Below, one piece after another: positions 25,932 through 35,858 of a DNA stretch of 64,000 nt (positions are counted from its first letter, which is position 1; every line of letters starts with the position of its first letter). The DNA comes from an uncultured Acetobacteraceae bacterium. GTDB taxonomy: Bacteria; Pseudomonadota; Alphaproteobacteria; Acetobacterales; Acetobacteraceae. Below the pieces are notes generated by a model. It was not told where the DNA came from. It saw only the letters and a program-made list of their open reading frames with translations, and made no database searches. The stretch is from the NCBI GenBank assembly GCA_903877125.1, contig CAIRCM010000136.1, forward strand, positions 1 to 64,000. Direction: 5' to 3'. The position numbers were made by a program, and so were the translations under genes.

Positions 25932-27155
25932 ATGATGTCGCGCACCCTGATCAAATCCGCCTCGGTCTGGAACGGCACCGGCGCCGCCGCTTTCCCCGCC
26001 GACGTCCTGATCGAAAACGACACGATCCTCACGATCGCCCGCACCCTGGGCCAGCTCGACGCCTCCGGCGCCACCGTCGTCGACGCCGCCGGCAAAACCC
26101 TGATGCCCGGCTTGGTCGAAGGCCACGCCCACATCACCTTCATCAACGGTGCCCGCCCCACCGACCTCGGCGATACCCCGCCCGAGGAACACACCCTCAT
26201 CGCCGCCCGCAACGCCCGCCTGCTGCTCGATAGCGGCTTCACCAGCGCCTACAGCGCCGCATCCGCCAAACTCCGCATCGACGTCGTCATCCGCAACGCC
26301 ATCGAGGCCGGCGACCTGCCAGGCCCCCGGCTCAAAGCCTGCGGTCCTGAAATCACCGTCACCGGCGGTCTTGGCGACGAACGCCGCGCCCACCAGTTCC
26401 GCGATAGCTTCGCCATCGTCGCCGACGGCCCTACCGAAATCACCAAACTGGCCCGTCTGTGCATTCGGGAGGGCGTGGACAGCATCAAGCTGAACATCTC
26501 CGGCGACGACTTCACCACACGCGGCGGCCCCCCGCGCACCGTCATGACCTCGGATGAAGTCCGCGCAGGCGTCACCGCCGCCCATGATTACGGTCGGATG
26601 GTCAACGCCCACTGCCGTGCCGCCGAAAGCGTCAAGCGCGCGGTCCGCTGCGGCGTCGATGTCATCTACCACTGCGAACACGCCGACGAGGAAGCGCTCG
26701 ACCTCCTGGAATCGGTAAAGGATCGCGTCTTCGTCGGCCCCGCCATCGGCCTGCTTCAGGCAGCCAAGGGCCTGCCCCATCCCAAATTGCAGCGCAGCTT
26801 CGACCTCGGCCTGGAATCCGCCTGCCGCACCTATCCTGAAATGAAAAAGCGCGGCATCCGTGTTGTCGTCGGCGGCGACTACGGTTTCGCCCGCACCCCG
26901 CAAGGCGAAAACGCCCGAGACATCGAACACTTCGTCCGCCTGCTCGGCTACACCCCCGCCGAGGCCCTGGTCTGCGCTACCCGCCACGGCGCCGAACTGA
27001 TGGGGATCGACGCCGGATTGGTGAAGGAAGGCTGCCTCGCCGACCTCCTGCTGGTCGACGGTGACCCGGTCGCCGATGTCCGCCTGCTTCAGGATTCCCG
27101 CCGGCTGGTCGGCATCTGGAAAGGCGGCGTGGCGCACAAGCTGATGGTACCCTAA
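25932..27155 (+). CDS. amidohydrolase-family metal-dependent hydrolase
   Basis: A 407-residue imidazolonepropionase/prolidase-like amidohydrolase. Metal ligands are visible: H65 and H67 (EGHAH), probable carboxylated K186 (IKLNISG), H227 (NAHC), H247 or H250 (YHCEHAD) and D316 (GGDYGF). The N- and C-terminal parts form the small beta domain. No signal peptide is present. The ATG follows GGGAGTCGC, 11 bases after the MmgE gene. It likely opens a cyclic amide or lactone, or removes an acyl group, in the same pathway; this is inference. Confidence 0.88.
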   Translation: MMSRTLIKSASVWNGTGAAAFPADVLIENDTILTIARTLGQLDASGATVVDAAGKTLMPGLVEGHAHITFINGARPTDLGDTPPEEHTLIAARNARLLLDSGFTSAYSAASAKLRIDVVIRNAIEAGDLPGPRLKACGPEITVTGGLGDERRAHQFRDSFAIVADGPTEITKLARLCIREGVDSIKLNISGDDFTTRGGPPRTVMTSDEVRAGVTAAHDYGRMVNAHCRAAESVKRAVRCGVDVIYHCEHADEEALDLLESVKDRVFVGPAIGLLQAAKGLPHPKLQRSFDLGLESACRTYPEMKKRGIRVVVGGDYGFARTPQGENARDIEHFVRLLGYTPAEALVCATRHGAELMGIDAGLVKEGCLADLLLVDGDPVADVRLLQDSRRLVGIWKGGVAHKLMVP

Positions 27156-27253
27156 CATCGCATCGCTGCGTCTGATCGCGCCGCACCCTTGATATCGCAG
27201 GACGGTCCCCGCACATAACGCAGCGGTCGTTTGGAACGAGAGAGGCAATTCGC

Positions 27254-27520
27254 ATGGTCAGCGTAACGTCCGCCGAAGTGCAGCGCGATTTCGCTGTTTA
27301 TCGCGAAGTGGCCGAAGGGGCGCGCGGCGCGCCCGAACCTGTGACTGTCCTGCACGGGGACCGGCCATCGGTGGTTATTCTCTCGGCCGATGAATTCGCA
27401 CGCTTGAAGCTGCGCGACAAGCAGTCGATGGCGACCGAGGATCTGCCGGAGTGGCTCGTCGACCAGATCGCCGTGTCCGAGATGGATTCCCGATTTTCCC
27501 ACCTTGATGAGACGCCGTAG
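27254..27520 (+). CDS. Phd/YefM-family antitoxin
   Basis: An 88-residue protein with the Phd/YefM N-terminal fold: VTSAEVQRDFAVYREVA, then PVTVLHGDRPSVVILSADEFARL, which matches the typical DNA-binding and dimer part. The C-terminal ~35 residues are acidic and probably wrap the toxin. GAGAGG lies 8 bases before the ATG. Its stop touches the start of the next gene, the usual arrangement for a toxin-antitoxin operon, in which the antitoxin normally represses its own promoter. Confidence 0.85.
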   Translation: MVSVTSAEVQRDFAVYREVAEGARGAPEPVTVLHGDRPSVVILSADEFARLKLRDKQSMATEDLPEWLVDQIAVSEMDSRFSHLDETP

Positions 27521-27955
27521 ATGCCGCTACCCGAGCTGACGCTCGGTCTTGTGGTCCGATACGAGTATTTGTGGCATCGGCGAGCAGCCACAACCGAAAC
27601 TGGTGACAAGGAGCGCCCCGCGTGCGTGGTCGCGACGTTTCGGCGCCCGGGCCTCCGGGACAATTTCGTGATTTATTTGCCCATTTCCCACACGCCGCCA
27701 TCTGGCGATGAGGAAGGCGTAGAGTTGCCGGACGCCGTTAAGGCAAAAGCGGGATTGGACGCCGCACCGCAATGGGTGCTGGTGTCGGAATGCAATGTCG
27801 ATGCTTGGCCGTTCGACCTTCGGCCTCTGCCGGGCCAGCCGGAGAACTTCCACCACGGTCATTTACCGCCGGGTATGTTCAAAACGATCCGTGACCGCTT
27901 TGTGGAGCGGTATCGAGGGAAACGGGTGAAGTTGGTCGAACGGGATGGCGCCTGA
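27521..27955 (+). CDS. probable PemK/MazF-like toxin partner
   Basis: A 144-residue basic protein starting on the base after the antitoxin stop. The opening LGLVVRYEYLWHRRA, then KERPACVVATF and YLPISHTPP, resemble the SH3-like core of PemK/MazF relatives, with the Arg-Pro of KERPAC in the position of the MazF KxRPxVV motif. The second half (HHGHLPPGMFKTIRDRF) ends in a helix as in that group. Ribonuclease activity is inferred from the family and from the antitoxin neighbour; the match is distant. Confidence 0.6.
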   Translation: MPLPELTLGLVVRYEYLWHRRAATTETGDKERPACVVATFRRPGLRDNFVIYLPISHTPPSGDEEGVELPDAVKAKAGLDAAPQWVLVSECNVDAWPFDLRPLPGQPENFHHGHLPPGMFKTIRDRFVERYRGKRVKLVERDGA

Positions 27956-27979
27956 TCGGGTGGCGGGCGCTTCCGCGGA

Positions 27980-28420
27980 TCAACGCCTGCCCGCGAAAAA
28001 CCCCCGCAGCAAAGCCGCTGCCTCGGTCTCCCGCACCCCCCCGACAACTTCCGGCCGGTGGTGACTGGACGACGCATCGTAAATCCGCGCCCCATGCTCC
28101 ACGCCCCCACTCTTGGGATCGTAAGCCCCGAAGATCAGCCGCCGGATGCGAAAGAACCCGATCGCCTGGGCACACATCGGACACGGCTCCAGCGTCACCA
28201 CCAGATCGCAGTCCGGCAACCGCGCCGAACCGCGAACCTGCCCAGCCACCCGCAGCGCCAGCATTTCCGCATGGGCGGCGGCATCGTGATCCGCCTCCAC
28301 CCGGTTGCCGGCCCGCGCCAGGATCGTTCCATCGGCTCCAACGACGACCGCGCCAACCGGCACCTCCCCGCGCGCCGCGGCCAGCCGAGCCTCCTCCAAC
28401 GCGATTTCCATCGGTTCCAA
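27980..28420 (-). CDS. tadA: tRNA-specific adenosine deaminase
   Basis: A 146-residue zinc deaminase that converts A34 to inosine in tRNA-Arg(ACG). The catalytic H50-A-E52 (AAHAEM) and C80 and C83 (EPCPMC) are in place, and the length is normal for bacterial TadA. An alternative ATG three codons in is possible. It converges on the PemK-like gene (24 bases between the stops) and is divergent from the amidotransferase gene. Confidence 0.94.
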   Translation of the reverse strand: MEPMEIALEEARLAAARGEVPVGAVVVGADGTILARAGNRVEADHDAAAHAEMLALRVAGQVRGSARLPDCDLVVTLEPCPMCAQAIGFFRIRRLIFGAYDPKSGGVEHGARIYDASSSHHRPEVVGGVRETEAAALLRGFFAGRR

Positions 28421-28479
28421 ACGCGGTTTCCTATCGGATTGCTTGCTGTCTTGCCTCTCGGGGGTCTAGCAAGCCTCGC

Positions 28480-29196
28480 ATGAGCAAGCGACCTGTCGTT
28501 GGTGTGACGTTGGATTCCGAGCAGCCGGGGGGTTACTCGAAATACCCGTGGTACGCGGTGCGGCAGAACTATGCCGATGCGATCGTCGCGGCCGGCGGCC
28601 TGCCTATCGCGCTGCCGCATGACGCCACCCTGGCCGAACCCTATCTCGACCTGATCGACGCCCTCGTCGTCACCGGCGGCGCCTTCGACGTCGACCCGTC
28701 CTTGTATGGCGAAGGCACGCGTCACGCGACCGTCACCCTCAAGCAGGACCGTACCGCCGCCGAGCTGGCCCTCACCAACGGCGCGCTCCAGCGCAACATG
28801 CCGGTGCTCGGCATTTGCGGCGGGCAGCAGCTTCTCGCCGTCGCGCTGGGCGGCACCTTGATCCAGCACATTCCCGACACGATCCCCAACGCCCTGCCGC
28901 ACGAGCAGCCCAACCCGCGGCACGAGCCAGGACACGCCATCGCGGTCACCCCCAACACCCTCCTGCACCGGATCGTCGGCACGGTGGAGATGCGGGTGAA
29001 CTCCGCCCACCACCAGGCGGTACGCCACCCAGGCCCCCGAGCGATCGTCGACGCCACCGCCCCGGACGGCGTGATCGAGGGAATAGAAGACCCGGCCTAC
29101 CGGTTCTGCCTCGGCGTCCAATGGCACCCCGAATTCCTCATCGACCCCGGTGACCGGCGCATCTTCGATGCTTTGATGGGGGCCTGCCGCGCATGA
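28480..29196 (+). CDS. class I glutamine amidotransferase-like hydrolase (peptidase C26)
   Basis: A 238-residue PuuD-like enzyme that hydrolyses gamma-glutamyl amide bonds, for example gamma-glutamyl-GABA. The nucleophile Cys sits in GICGGQQLL, and the His-x-Glu pair in QWHPEF. The ATG is preceded by a short leader with no strong ribosome site. Its stop overlaps the rluB start (ATGA). A second, divergent member lies at 60277-61020. Confidence 0.88.
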   Translation: MSKRPVVGVTLDSEQPGGYSKYPWYAVRQNYADAIVAAGGLPIALPHDATLAEPYLDLIDALVVTGGAFDVDPSLYGEGTRHATVTLKQDRTAAELALTNGALQRNMPVLGICGGQQLLAVALGGTLIQHIPDTIPNALPHEQPNPRHEPGHAIAVTPNTLLHRIVGTVEMRVNSAHHQAVRHPGPRAIVDATAPDGVIEGIEDPAYRFCLGVQWHPEFLIDPGDRRIFDALMGACRA

Positions 29197-29960
29197 CCGA
29201 CGACACCGAAAAGGGCGACCGCATCGCCAAGTTTCTCGCCCGAGCCGGCGTCGCAAGCCGCCGCGATGCCGAAAAAATGCTGGCCGAGGGCCGTGTCCGC
29301 CTCAACAACACCGTCGTCACCCACCCCGCCACCTTCGTGGCCAAGGGCGATCTGATCGTCGTCGATGGCAAACTGGTCGAGGAACCCGAACGCACCCGCC
29401 TCTGGCGCTACCACAAGCCGGACGGCCTGGTGACCACCCATCACGACCCCGAGGGCCGGCCAACGGTGTTCGACAAGCTCCGCGACCGGCTACCCCGGGT
29501 GATCAGCGTCGGCCGCCTCGATCTCACCAGCGAGGGCCTGTTGCTCCTCACCAATGATGGCGCCTTGGCGCGACATCTCGAACTGCCCTCGACCGGATGG
29601 ATCCGCCGCTATCGGGTGCGGGTGTTCGGCAATCCCGATCCCAAGGCGCTGTCCGCGCTTTCCAGCGGCGTCAGCATCGAGGGTGTGAAATACGCCCCCA
29701 TCGAAGCCGCTTTGGACTCCCGCAAGGGCGACAACGCCTGGATCACCGTTGCCCTGACCGAAGGCCGCAACCGGGAGGTCCGGCGTGTCATGCAGCACCT
29801 TGGCCTGCACGTCTCGCGCCTGATCCGCCTCGCCTACGGGCCCTTCCAGCTTGGCACGCTGGCCCGCGGAGAAGTCGAGGAAGTCCCGCCACGGGTTCTG
29901 CGCGACCAGTTACCCGCGCTGGCCAGCCCCGTGCCGGCCAGGCCGCACCAACGCGGCTGA
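29193..29960 (+). CDS. rluB: 23S rRNA pseudouridine synthase, RluB-like
   Basis: A 255-residue RsuA/RluB-family synthase. It has an N-terminal S4 RNA-binding domain (KFLARAGVASRRDAEKML), then the catalytic domain with the Asp in GRLDLTSEGLLLLTNDG and the family end NREVRRVMQHLG. The substrate is probably the 23S rRNA (RluB), although RsuA/RluE cannot be excluded on sequence alone. It overlaps the previous gene by four bases and is followed at once by rsmD. Confidence 0.88.
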   Translation: MTDDTEKGDRIAKFLARAGVASRRDAEKMLAEGRVRLNNTVVTHPATFVAKGDLIVVDGKLVEEPERTRLWRYHKPDGLVTTHHDPEGRPTVFDKLRDRLPRVISVGRLDLTSEGLLLLTNDGALARHLELPSTGWIRRYRVRVFGNPDPKALSALSSGVSIEGVKYAPIEAALDSRKGDNAWITVALTEGRNREVRRVMQHLGLHVSRLIRLAYGPFQLGTLARGEVEEVPPRVLRDQLPALASPVPARPHQRG

Positions 29961-29961
29961 G

Positions 29962-30507
29962 ATGCGCATCGTCGCCGGGCAGTGGCGCGGACGCACTTTG
30001 TCCGCCCCATCGGGAACCACCACGCGACCGACCGCCGACCGTGTGCGGCAGGCGTTGTTCGACATATTGCTGCACGCCCCCTGGGCGGGCCGGGACTGCA
30101 TCGACGATGCCGTGGTGTTGGACGTTTTCGCCGGCACCGGCGCCATCGGCCTGGAATCCCTCTCGCGCGGCGCCGCTCGCGTCACCTTCATCGAGCAGGA
30201 CCGAGCCGCCTTGGCCGCGCTGCGGGCGAATATCGCGGCGTGCCGGGCGGAAGCGCGGTGCGAGGTCCTGGCGATGGACGTCGCACGCGTGCCCGCCGGA
30301 GAACCCGCGTCGCTGGTCTTCCTCGATCCCCCCTACGGACAAGGATTGGTGGAATCCGCGCTGAAACGCCTGCGCGTCGCCAACCGGATCGCGCCGGGCG
30401 CCTTGGTCGTCGCGGAATGCGGTCGGGACGAACCCGCTCTGGTCATCGACCCCCTGGCCGAACGGACGCACGGCGCGGCGCGGATTACCGTTTGGCGGGC
30501 GACCTGA
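29962..30507 (+). CDS. rsmD: 16S rRNA (guanine-966-N2)-methyltransferase
   Basis: A 181-residue RsmD. It begins MRIVAGQWRGRTL, has the SAM-binding motif VLDVFAGTGAIGLESLSRGA and the catalytic FLDPPYGQG. The ATG at 29962, one base after the rluB stop, gives the usual length; the frame is open to 29851 but that part lies inside rluB. It works on 30S assembly and shares a transcript with rluB. Confidence 0.95.
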   Translation: MRIVAGQWRGRTLSAPSGTTTRPTADRVRQALFDILLHAPWAGRDCIDDAVVLDVFAGTGAIGLESLSRGAARVTFIEQDRAALAALRANIAACRAEARCEVLAMDVARVPAGEPASLVFLDPPYGQGLVESALKRLRVANRIAPGALVVAECGRDEPALVIDPLAERTHGAARITVWRAT

Positions 30508-30522
30508 TCGTGATTGCCGCGT

Positions 30523-31779
30523 CTATTCCTCGGTATCGCTGTCCAGGACATCGGTGGAGTCCAGCTCCAGCAGCCGATCCGCTTCGGCGCCATCCAGCAC
30601 TTCGACATCGCGCAATTTGCGGCTGACCGCTCGGGTGCGCCGGCGTGCATCGTCGATCGTTTTGCTCATGGTGCCGGCATTCTTCGACAGCCGGTCCAGC
30701 ACCGCATCCATCTTCTGCATTTCCGCACGGGTCGCGCCCAGCAGGCCGCGGACGAGATCGACATTGTGTTCCAAGGCGAGCGTCACGAAGCCCAGATGTA
30801 CCGTCTTCAGCAAGGCCGGGAAAAGGCTGGGACCCATGACCAGGACCTTGAAGTCGCGGCCGATGTCGTCGATCAGGCCGGGGATTCGTGCGACCTCGGC
30901 GTAAAGTGAGTCGGTTGGCAGATACAGTACCGCGAACTCCACCGTCACGGGCGGATAGATATATTTCGCGTGGATTTTCTTCGCCTCGTCGCGGATGCGC
31001 CGGTCCAGTTCGCGCCCCGCGGCCCGCGCCCCTTCGACGTCCCCGGCGTCAGTGGCATCCAGCAGCCGTTCGTAATCCGCGATTGGAAATTTCGCGTCGA
31101 TCGGCAGCAGCGGGCGCTGATCCTTTTCGCCGCGCATCGGCATGATCACCGCGAACTCCACCATGTCGTCGGAATCGGGGCGGATCTTGCGGTTTGTGAA
31201 ATAGGACCCCTGGGGCAGGGCGTCATCGAGCATGGCGCGCACCTGCGCTTCGCCCCAGCCGCCGCGAGTCTTCACGTTTCCGAACAGGCGCTTGATGTCG
31301 CCGATCTGCGCGGTCACCGCCTGAACGTCACCCATCGCCTTTTGTACGGCGGCGAATTGGTCGATCACCCGTTCGAAGCTGGATTTCATCTGCTTTTCGA
31401 CGGCTTCGTGCAGCTGCTCGTTCACGGATTTCTGGATTTCCGCGAGCTTGGTCTCATTACCCTCCCGCATTTCCTTCAGCTTGGCTTCCACCATCGCCCG
31501 TGTTGCTTGCAGATGGCCGGCAATCTGCTCGCCCGACAGCCGCTGCCCCTCGGACAGCGCGAGGCGCAATTCGCCCTGTTCCCGGGACAATACGGTCCGG
31601 ATCTGTTCGGTAGCGATATCGAAACCGCCGCGCAGTTCCGTCATCCGGCGGATATTTTCCGCCTCCGCGGCGCGCATTGTTGCGCGGGTCGTTTCGGCCT
31701 CGCCCCTGGTGCCGGTGACGGTCTGCTCCAGCAGCAGGCGCAAGGTGGCCATGTCGCGCGCTTGTCGCATGACCAGCAA
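30523..31779 (-). CDS. rmuC: DNA recombination protein RmuC
   Basis: An RmuC homologue of about 418 residues with a long coiled coil (about 20-150) and the conserved RmuC domain (about 165-355) holding KTRGGWGEAQVRAMLDD, LPIDAKFPIADYERLL, and YLPTDSLYAEV. RmuC suppresses inversion at short inverted repeats. The first standard start codon is a TTG at 31779, which leaves out a normal N-terminal membrane helix. The same frame extends up to a CTG at 31842 that would encode one ([20 protein letters not shown]) and has GGAG 7 bases before it. So the real start may be non-standard. Confidence 0.88.
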   Translation of the reverse strand: MLVMRQARDMATLRLLLEQTVTGTRGEAETTRATMRAAEAENIRRMTELRGGFDIATEQIRTVLSREQGELRLALSEGQRLSGEQIAGHLQATRAMVEAKLKEMREGNETKLAEIQKSVNEQLHEAVEKQMKSSFERVIDQFAAVQKAMGDVQAVTAQIGDIKRLFGNVKTRGGWGEAQVRAMLDDALPQGSYFTNRKIRPDSDDMVEFAVIMPMRGEKDQRPLLPIDAKFPIADYERLLDATDAGDVEGARAAGRELDRRIRDEAKKIHAKYIYPPVTVEFAVLYLPTDSLYAEVARIPGLIDDIGRDFKVLVMGPSLFPALLKTVHLGFVTLALEHNVDLVRGLLGATRAEMQKMDAVLDRLSKNAGTMSKTIDDARRRTRAVSRKLRDVEVLDGAEADRLLELDSTDVLDSDTEE

Positions 31780-31831
31780 GGCCGCGACCAGGGCGGCGAC
31801 GGCGGCGACGGCGGCGACGATCGCGGCGATT

Positions 31832-33859
31832 TCAAACGCCAGTATCGATCTCCACGACTTGGGGTAACAGCGGCACCAACGCGACCAGATCGCGTTCCGC
31901 CCGGCAGACCAGGAACTGCCGTTTGGGGTCGTCCTCCATCGGCTCCTCGACCGTCAGCATGAGGCTGCCATCGGTGGCAAGCGGCAGCGCGGTCAGGCCG
32001 ATGTCGCCATATACCTTCAACAGACCGGCCCCGGTGCGCCAGAACGCCGGATCCAGGCCTTCCTGCCGCGCGAGATCGCGCAAGCGCCAGATGGCGGAAA
32101 CCCGGTCGGTGTCCTGCCCCACGGGATCGCCCAGGCCCAGCAGCACGGGGCCGACGCGGCGGAAAGGAATGCCGGCGCGCTGCGCCTCCCCCATCACGAC
32201 GCCATCGGCGGGGATCGCGGCGGCGTTGTAACCGTCTGCACCACCGATGGCGACCAGCCGGCGGCGCGTCTCGTCGCTCCAGGTCAGGAAGCGGACGCGG
32301 CCCGGGCGGACGAGCCACCAGATCGCCGTCAGGGCCAGTATCACCGCGGTCGCGACCGTGAAGCGAACCGGCGGCGGCACGGCGGGCGACATGACAATGG
32401 CCCACCAGGCATCGTTGGTGACCGCATGTACGTGCTGGCGTGTTGTTGCCAAACCGATCAAGCTGGCGGCCAGCACGAGAAGCGACACCGCGCTGGCGGG
32501 TTCGAGCGGGCCGCTCAGCAGGCTGGCGTGGCGATAAAAGTGCGCGCGGAACGGTGCCACCAGCATCACGGTCAGAATCAGCACCGCCGATACCCAGAGC
32601 AGATTGTCCTGTGTCGCGGTGAAGGCGGCGCCCGAGATCAGCAGCAGAATCGCCAGACCCCAAGCGAGGTTGACCCGGTGCGACAAACCAATCGCCATGA
32701 CCACCAATCCCGCCCCGATCAGCGACGGGATATAGGCGCCGGCCCGCATCGCGAGTTCCGCATATTCGGAATCCAGCCATGCGAAGTCGGGGACCGGGGC
32801 GAGGACGCCCAACAAAAGCAGGACCATGCCGCACAGACCAACCGCGCCGGTCGCTGCGGTGACGGCGAAGTCGGGCTCGCTCCATTTACTGATGGCCTGC
32901 GGGCCGGACATGCGGCTGATGCGCTGCAACAGGCCGCCGCCGCGCAGCAGGATTTCATTGCCCGCGAACATCGAACCGGCAAGGAACAGCGGAATGATGT
33001 AGTAATAAAGGCGGAAGATGACGATCGCGCCAACGACCGGCGGGGCATCCATGTAGGGTGCCAGACCCAGCAGCATCGCGGCGTCGAACACGCCGATGCC
33101 GCCCGGCAGGTTGGCGGCGAGACCGGCGGAATAGGACGCCACGTAGACGCCCAGAAACATCAGCCAGGTCAGACCGGGTGCGGATGGCAGCAAGGCATAG
33201 AAAATCGTGGCGGTGGTCGCGACGTCGACCGTGGCCAGTGCCACCTGCAACAACGCCATCCGGAATCCCGGCAGTGCGATCTCGTGCCCGAACACTTTGA
33301 AATTGCCGAGAACGGTTGCAAGGCTGACATAACCGATAACGATGGCCCAAAGCAGGGCGCCGGCGGCGTAAAGACCCACGGTGGGAATATGCTGACCCAG
33401 GAAGGGGACCGATGTCGGCTCCACGAACAGCACGATCCCGCCCAGGACCATGCCACCCAGCCCGAACGTCAAGCTGCAGAAGGCGATGGTCTTGCCGATC
33501 TGAAGCGGTGTGAGGCCCCAGTGCGCGTAGAGCCGGTACCGCACCGCGGCGCCGGAAACCGCGGCGAACCCGAGATTGTGCGACAGTGCATAGGCACAGA
33601 AGGACGCGAAAGCGACCCGGCCATAGGACACTTTGTGCCCGGCGTAGATCGTGCCCAGGCGGTCGTAGAATGTCAGGAAGAAGTAGGACAGGATTGTCCA
33701 GACGAAGGAAAACCCGAGCGCCAGAGCCGGGATGGCCCGCAGGGAGTCCCCGATGTCCTTGAGCTTGAGATGCCGGAACTCGTGCTGAACGACATAGATG
33801 GCGCCGACCAGCAGGGCGACGCCCAGCACGGCGGGCAGATGGCGGAAAATGCCCTTCAT
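31832..33859 (-). CDS. MprF-like membrane protein (flippase domain with short C-terminal LPG-synthase-type domain)
   Basis: A 675-residue protein with about 13-14 membrane helices. The N-terminal part (about 1-330) is the flippase-type domain, with [22 protein letters not shown] and [11 protein letters not shown] motifs. The C-terminal soluble domain (about 530-675) begins like the MprF aminoacyl-transferase domain ([25 protein letters not shown]), but MprF proteins are generally some 840-870 long, so this domain is short. Aminoacyl transfer to phosphatidylglycerol is therefore unsure. It starts inside the lysS stop (ATGA) and its neighbour supplies lysyl-tRNA, the usual donor. Confidence 0.8.
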   Translation of the reverse strand: MKGIFRHLPAVLGVALLVGAIYVVQHEFRHLKLKDIGDSLRAIPALALGFSFVWTILSYFFLTFYDRLGTIYAGHKVSYGRVAFASFCAYALSHNLGFAAVSGAAVRYRLYAHWGLTPLQIGKTIAFCSLTFGLGGMVLGGIVLFVEPTSVPFLGQHIPTVGLYAAGALLWAIVIGYVSLATVLGNFKVFGHEIALPGFRMALLQVALATVDVATTATIFYALLPSAPGLTWLMFLGVYVASYSAGLAANLPGGIGVFDAAMLLGLAPYMDAPPVVGAIVIFRLYYYIIPLFLAGSMFAGNEILLRGGGLLQRISRMSGPQAISKWSEPDFAVTAATGAVGLCGMVLLLLGVLAPVPDFAWLDSEYAELAMRAGAYIPSLIGAGLVVMAIGLSHRVNLAWGLAILLLISGAAFTATQDNLLWVSAVLILTVMLVAPFRAHFYRHASLLSGPLEPASAVSLLVLAASLIGLATTRQHVHAVTNDAWWAIVMSPAVPPPVRFTVATAVILALTAIWWLVRPGRVRFLTWSDETRRRLVAIGGADGYNAAAIPADGVVMGEAQRAGIPFRRVGPVLLGLGDPVGQDTDRVSAIWRLRDLARQEGLDPAFWRTGAGLLKVYGDIGLTALPLATDGSLMLTVEEPMEDDPKRQFLVCRAERDLVALVPLLPQVVEIDTGV

Positions 33860-35427
33860 GTGCGGGCCAAAGCGTCGTCGATCAATCCAATGGTTTCCTT
33901 GATGCCATATAAAGCGACGAACCCGCCGAACCGCGGCCCCTCCTGTTGCCCGAGCAGCACCTGATAAAGCGCGCCGAACCAGGCGCGGAGTTCAGGGAAC
34001 GGGTGGCGTTTGCCAACCTCGAACACCGCATTCTGGATCGCCTCCGCGCCCGATCCGGCCGGCAAGGCCGCCAAGGTCTGGCCCAGATCCTGAATGGCCA
34101 GGCGTTCGTCCGCGGTCGGGTCGCGATAGCGTTTTTCCGGCCGGACGAAGTCCTGATAATACGCCACGGCATGGTCGACGAGCCGCGCGAGCAGCGGTTC
34201 GGATGCGGGCGTGGCGTTCGGGGCGTAGCGGCGGATGAAACCCCAGAGGATATCCGGCTCATGAGCGTTCACCACGCTCGCGAGGTTTAGGAGCATGGCG
34301 AAGGACAAGGGACTGCCGGCGTGATTTGGCAGGGTGCCTTTGTGGATGTGCCAGGCGGGATTGGTCATGCGCGCCGGCGGTTCCTGCGATGGCATGCGGT
34401 CGATATTGGCGATGTACTCGTCCACCGCCCGCGGGATGACGTCGAAATACAACCGCTTGGCACGTTGCGGCTGATTGTACATGAACTGTTGCAGCGATTC
34501 CGGCGGGGCGTAGCGCAGCCAATCCTCCACCGACAGTCCGTTGCCCTTGGACTTGCTGATCTTCTGCCCATCGGCGTCGAGGAACAGTTCGTACGTGAAG
34601 CCCTCGGGCGGAGCAGAACCCAGAATGCGGCATATCCGGCCCGAGAGGCGCACGCTGTCGATGAGGTCCTTGCCGGACATCTCGTAATCGACGGAAAGCG
34701 CGTACCAACGCATCGCCCAATCCGCCTTCCACTGCATTTTGCAGTGCCCGCCCGTGACCGGCGTTTCGAATGACTCTCCGGTGTCCGGGTCCTGCCAGAC
34801 GACAGTACCGGCGTGCGGGTTCAGTTCCCGCATCGGCACCTGCATGACGATGCCGGTCTTGGGGTGGATGGGCAGGAAGGGCGAGTAGGTGGCGCGCCGG
34901 TCCGGCCCCAGCGTGGGAAGGATGACCGCCAGCACCTCGGCATGGCATTCCAGCATGCGGCGGGCGGCGGCATCGAAGCGGCCGTCTGCATAGTATTCGG
35001 TGGACGAGGCGAATTCGTATTCGAAGCCGAAGCTGTCGAGGAAGGCGCGCAGGCGGGCGTTGTTGTGCGCGCCGAAACTGTCGTGCGTGCCGAAAGGGTC
35101 GGGGATCCGGGTGAGCGGCCGGCCCAGGTATTCGGTCAGCATTTCCTTGTTGGGCACGTTGTCGGGAACCTTGCGCAACCCGTCCATGTCGTCGCTGAAC
35201 GCCAGCAGCTTTGACGGCAAACCGGTGAGTTCGGTGAACGCCCGGCGCACCCAGGACGTGCGCGCGACTTCGCCGAACGTGCCGATATGCGGCAGGCCGG
35301 AGGGGCCGTAGCCGGTTTCGAACAGCGCCTGGCCGCGGCCGGATTTGGCCAGTCGCTGAGCGACTTTCGCCGCTTCCTCGAACGGCCAGGCCTTTGGGAC
35401 GGTTATGTTGCAAAGCGTATCTGACAT
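33856..35427 (-). CDS. lysS: lysyl-tRNA synthetase, class I
   Basis: A 523-residue class I LysRS, the archaeal-type form found in many alphaproteobacteria. The HIGH-type motif is PHIGTF (in [11 protein letters not shown]) and the KMSKS-type motif is KISKSKGNG. The ATG at 35427 (MSDTLCNIT) gives the normal length; the frame extends another 65 codons without support. It is the first gene of the minus-strand lysS-mprF-rmuC group, which would couple lysyl-tRNA supply with a possible lysyl-lipid transferase. Confidence 0.95.
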   Translation of the reverse strand: MSDTLCNITVPKAWPFEEAAKVAQRLAKSGRGQALFETGYGPSGLPHIGTFGEVARTSWVRRAFTELTGLPSKLLAFSDDMDGLRKVPDNVPNKEMLTEYLGRPLTRIPDPFGTHDSFGAHNNARLRAFLDSFGFEYEFASSTEYYADGRFDAAARRMLECHAEVLAVILPTLGPDRRATYSPFLPIHPKTGIVMQVPMRELNPHAGTVVWQDPDTGESFETPVTGGHCKMQWKADWAMRWYALSVDYEMSGKDLIDSVRLSGRICRILGSAPPEGFTYELFLDADGQKISKSKGNGLSVEDWLRYAPPESLQQFMYNQPQRAKRLYFDVIPRAVDEYIANIDRMPSQEPPARMTNPAWHIHKGTLPNHAGSPLSFAMLLNLASVVNAHEPDILWGFIRRYAPNATPASEPLLARLVDHAVAYYQDFVRPEKRYRDPTADERLAIQDLGQTLAALPAGSGAEAIQNAVFEVGKRHPFPELRAWFGALYQVLLGQQEGPRFGGFVALYGIKETIGLIDDALART

Positions 35428-35459
35428 GCGGCGGAAGCTATGGACCGCCGGGCTGCCGG

Positions 35460-35858
35460 TCAATGGATCGAGTTGCCACCATCGATAAAATGCACCTTCA
35501 ACCGCTCGTCCAAGGGCACAACCGCCACGGCAGCCATCGGCGCGGGCGTCGCGGGCCTTGCGCCAAGCTTGGTTTGGGCGGCGCGGATGCTTTGGTCGAG
35601 GCGGTTGACCGCGTCCGCGCACAAAGCCCGTACATCGGCGGATTGACCGGGTTCGGCGGCGCGGCGAGTGAATTCGGCCAACAGCGCCTGCTGGGCCACG
35701 ATATGCGAAGCCAGGATCGCTTCCGCGGCGTCGCGGGGTTCATAGGCCGCGAGCATCGTCCGCGCCGTCTGCACATCGGCCAGTTTCGCCGCGATCACCG
35801 TATCGCGCAGGAGCGCTCGGGTAAAAGGATTGTCCTCGTCCAGGAAGGTTTTCGACAT
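35460..35858 (-). CDS. conserved-looking hypothetical protein
   Basis: A 132-residue protein that is largely helical, starting [19 protein letters not shown]. The first ~95 residues look like a helical bundle; the end ([14 protein letters not shown]) may be disordered. I do not recognise a family, signal peptide or membrane segment. The ATG at 35858 is preferred over a GTG at 35885, which would run into the promoter space of the divergent CMD gene. It lies 32 bases upstream of lysS on the same strand. Confidence 0.6.
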   Translation of the reverse strand: MSKTFLDEDNPFTRALLRDTVIAAKLADVQTARTMLAAYEPRDAAEAILASHIVAQQALLAEFTRRAAEPGQSADVRALCADAVNRLDQSIRAAQTKLGARPATPAPMAAVAVVPLDERLKVHFIDGGNSIH

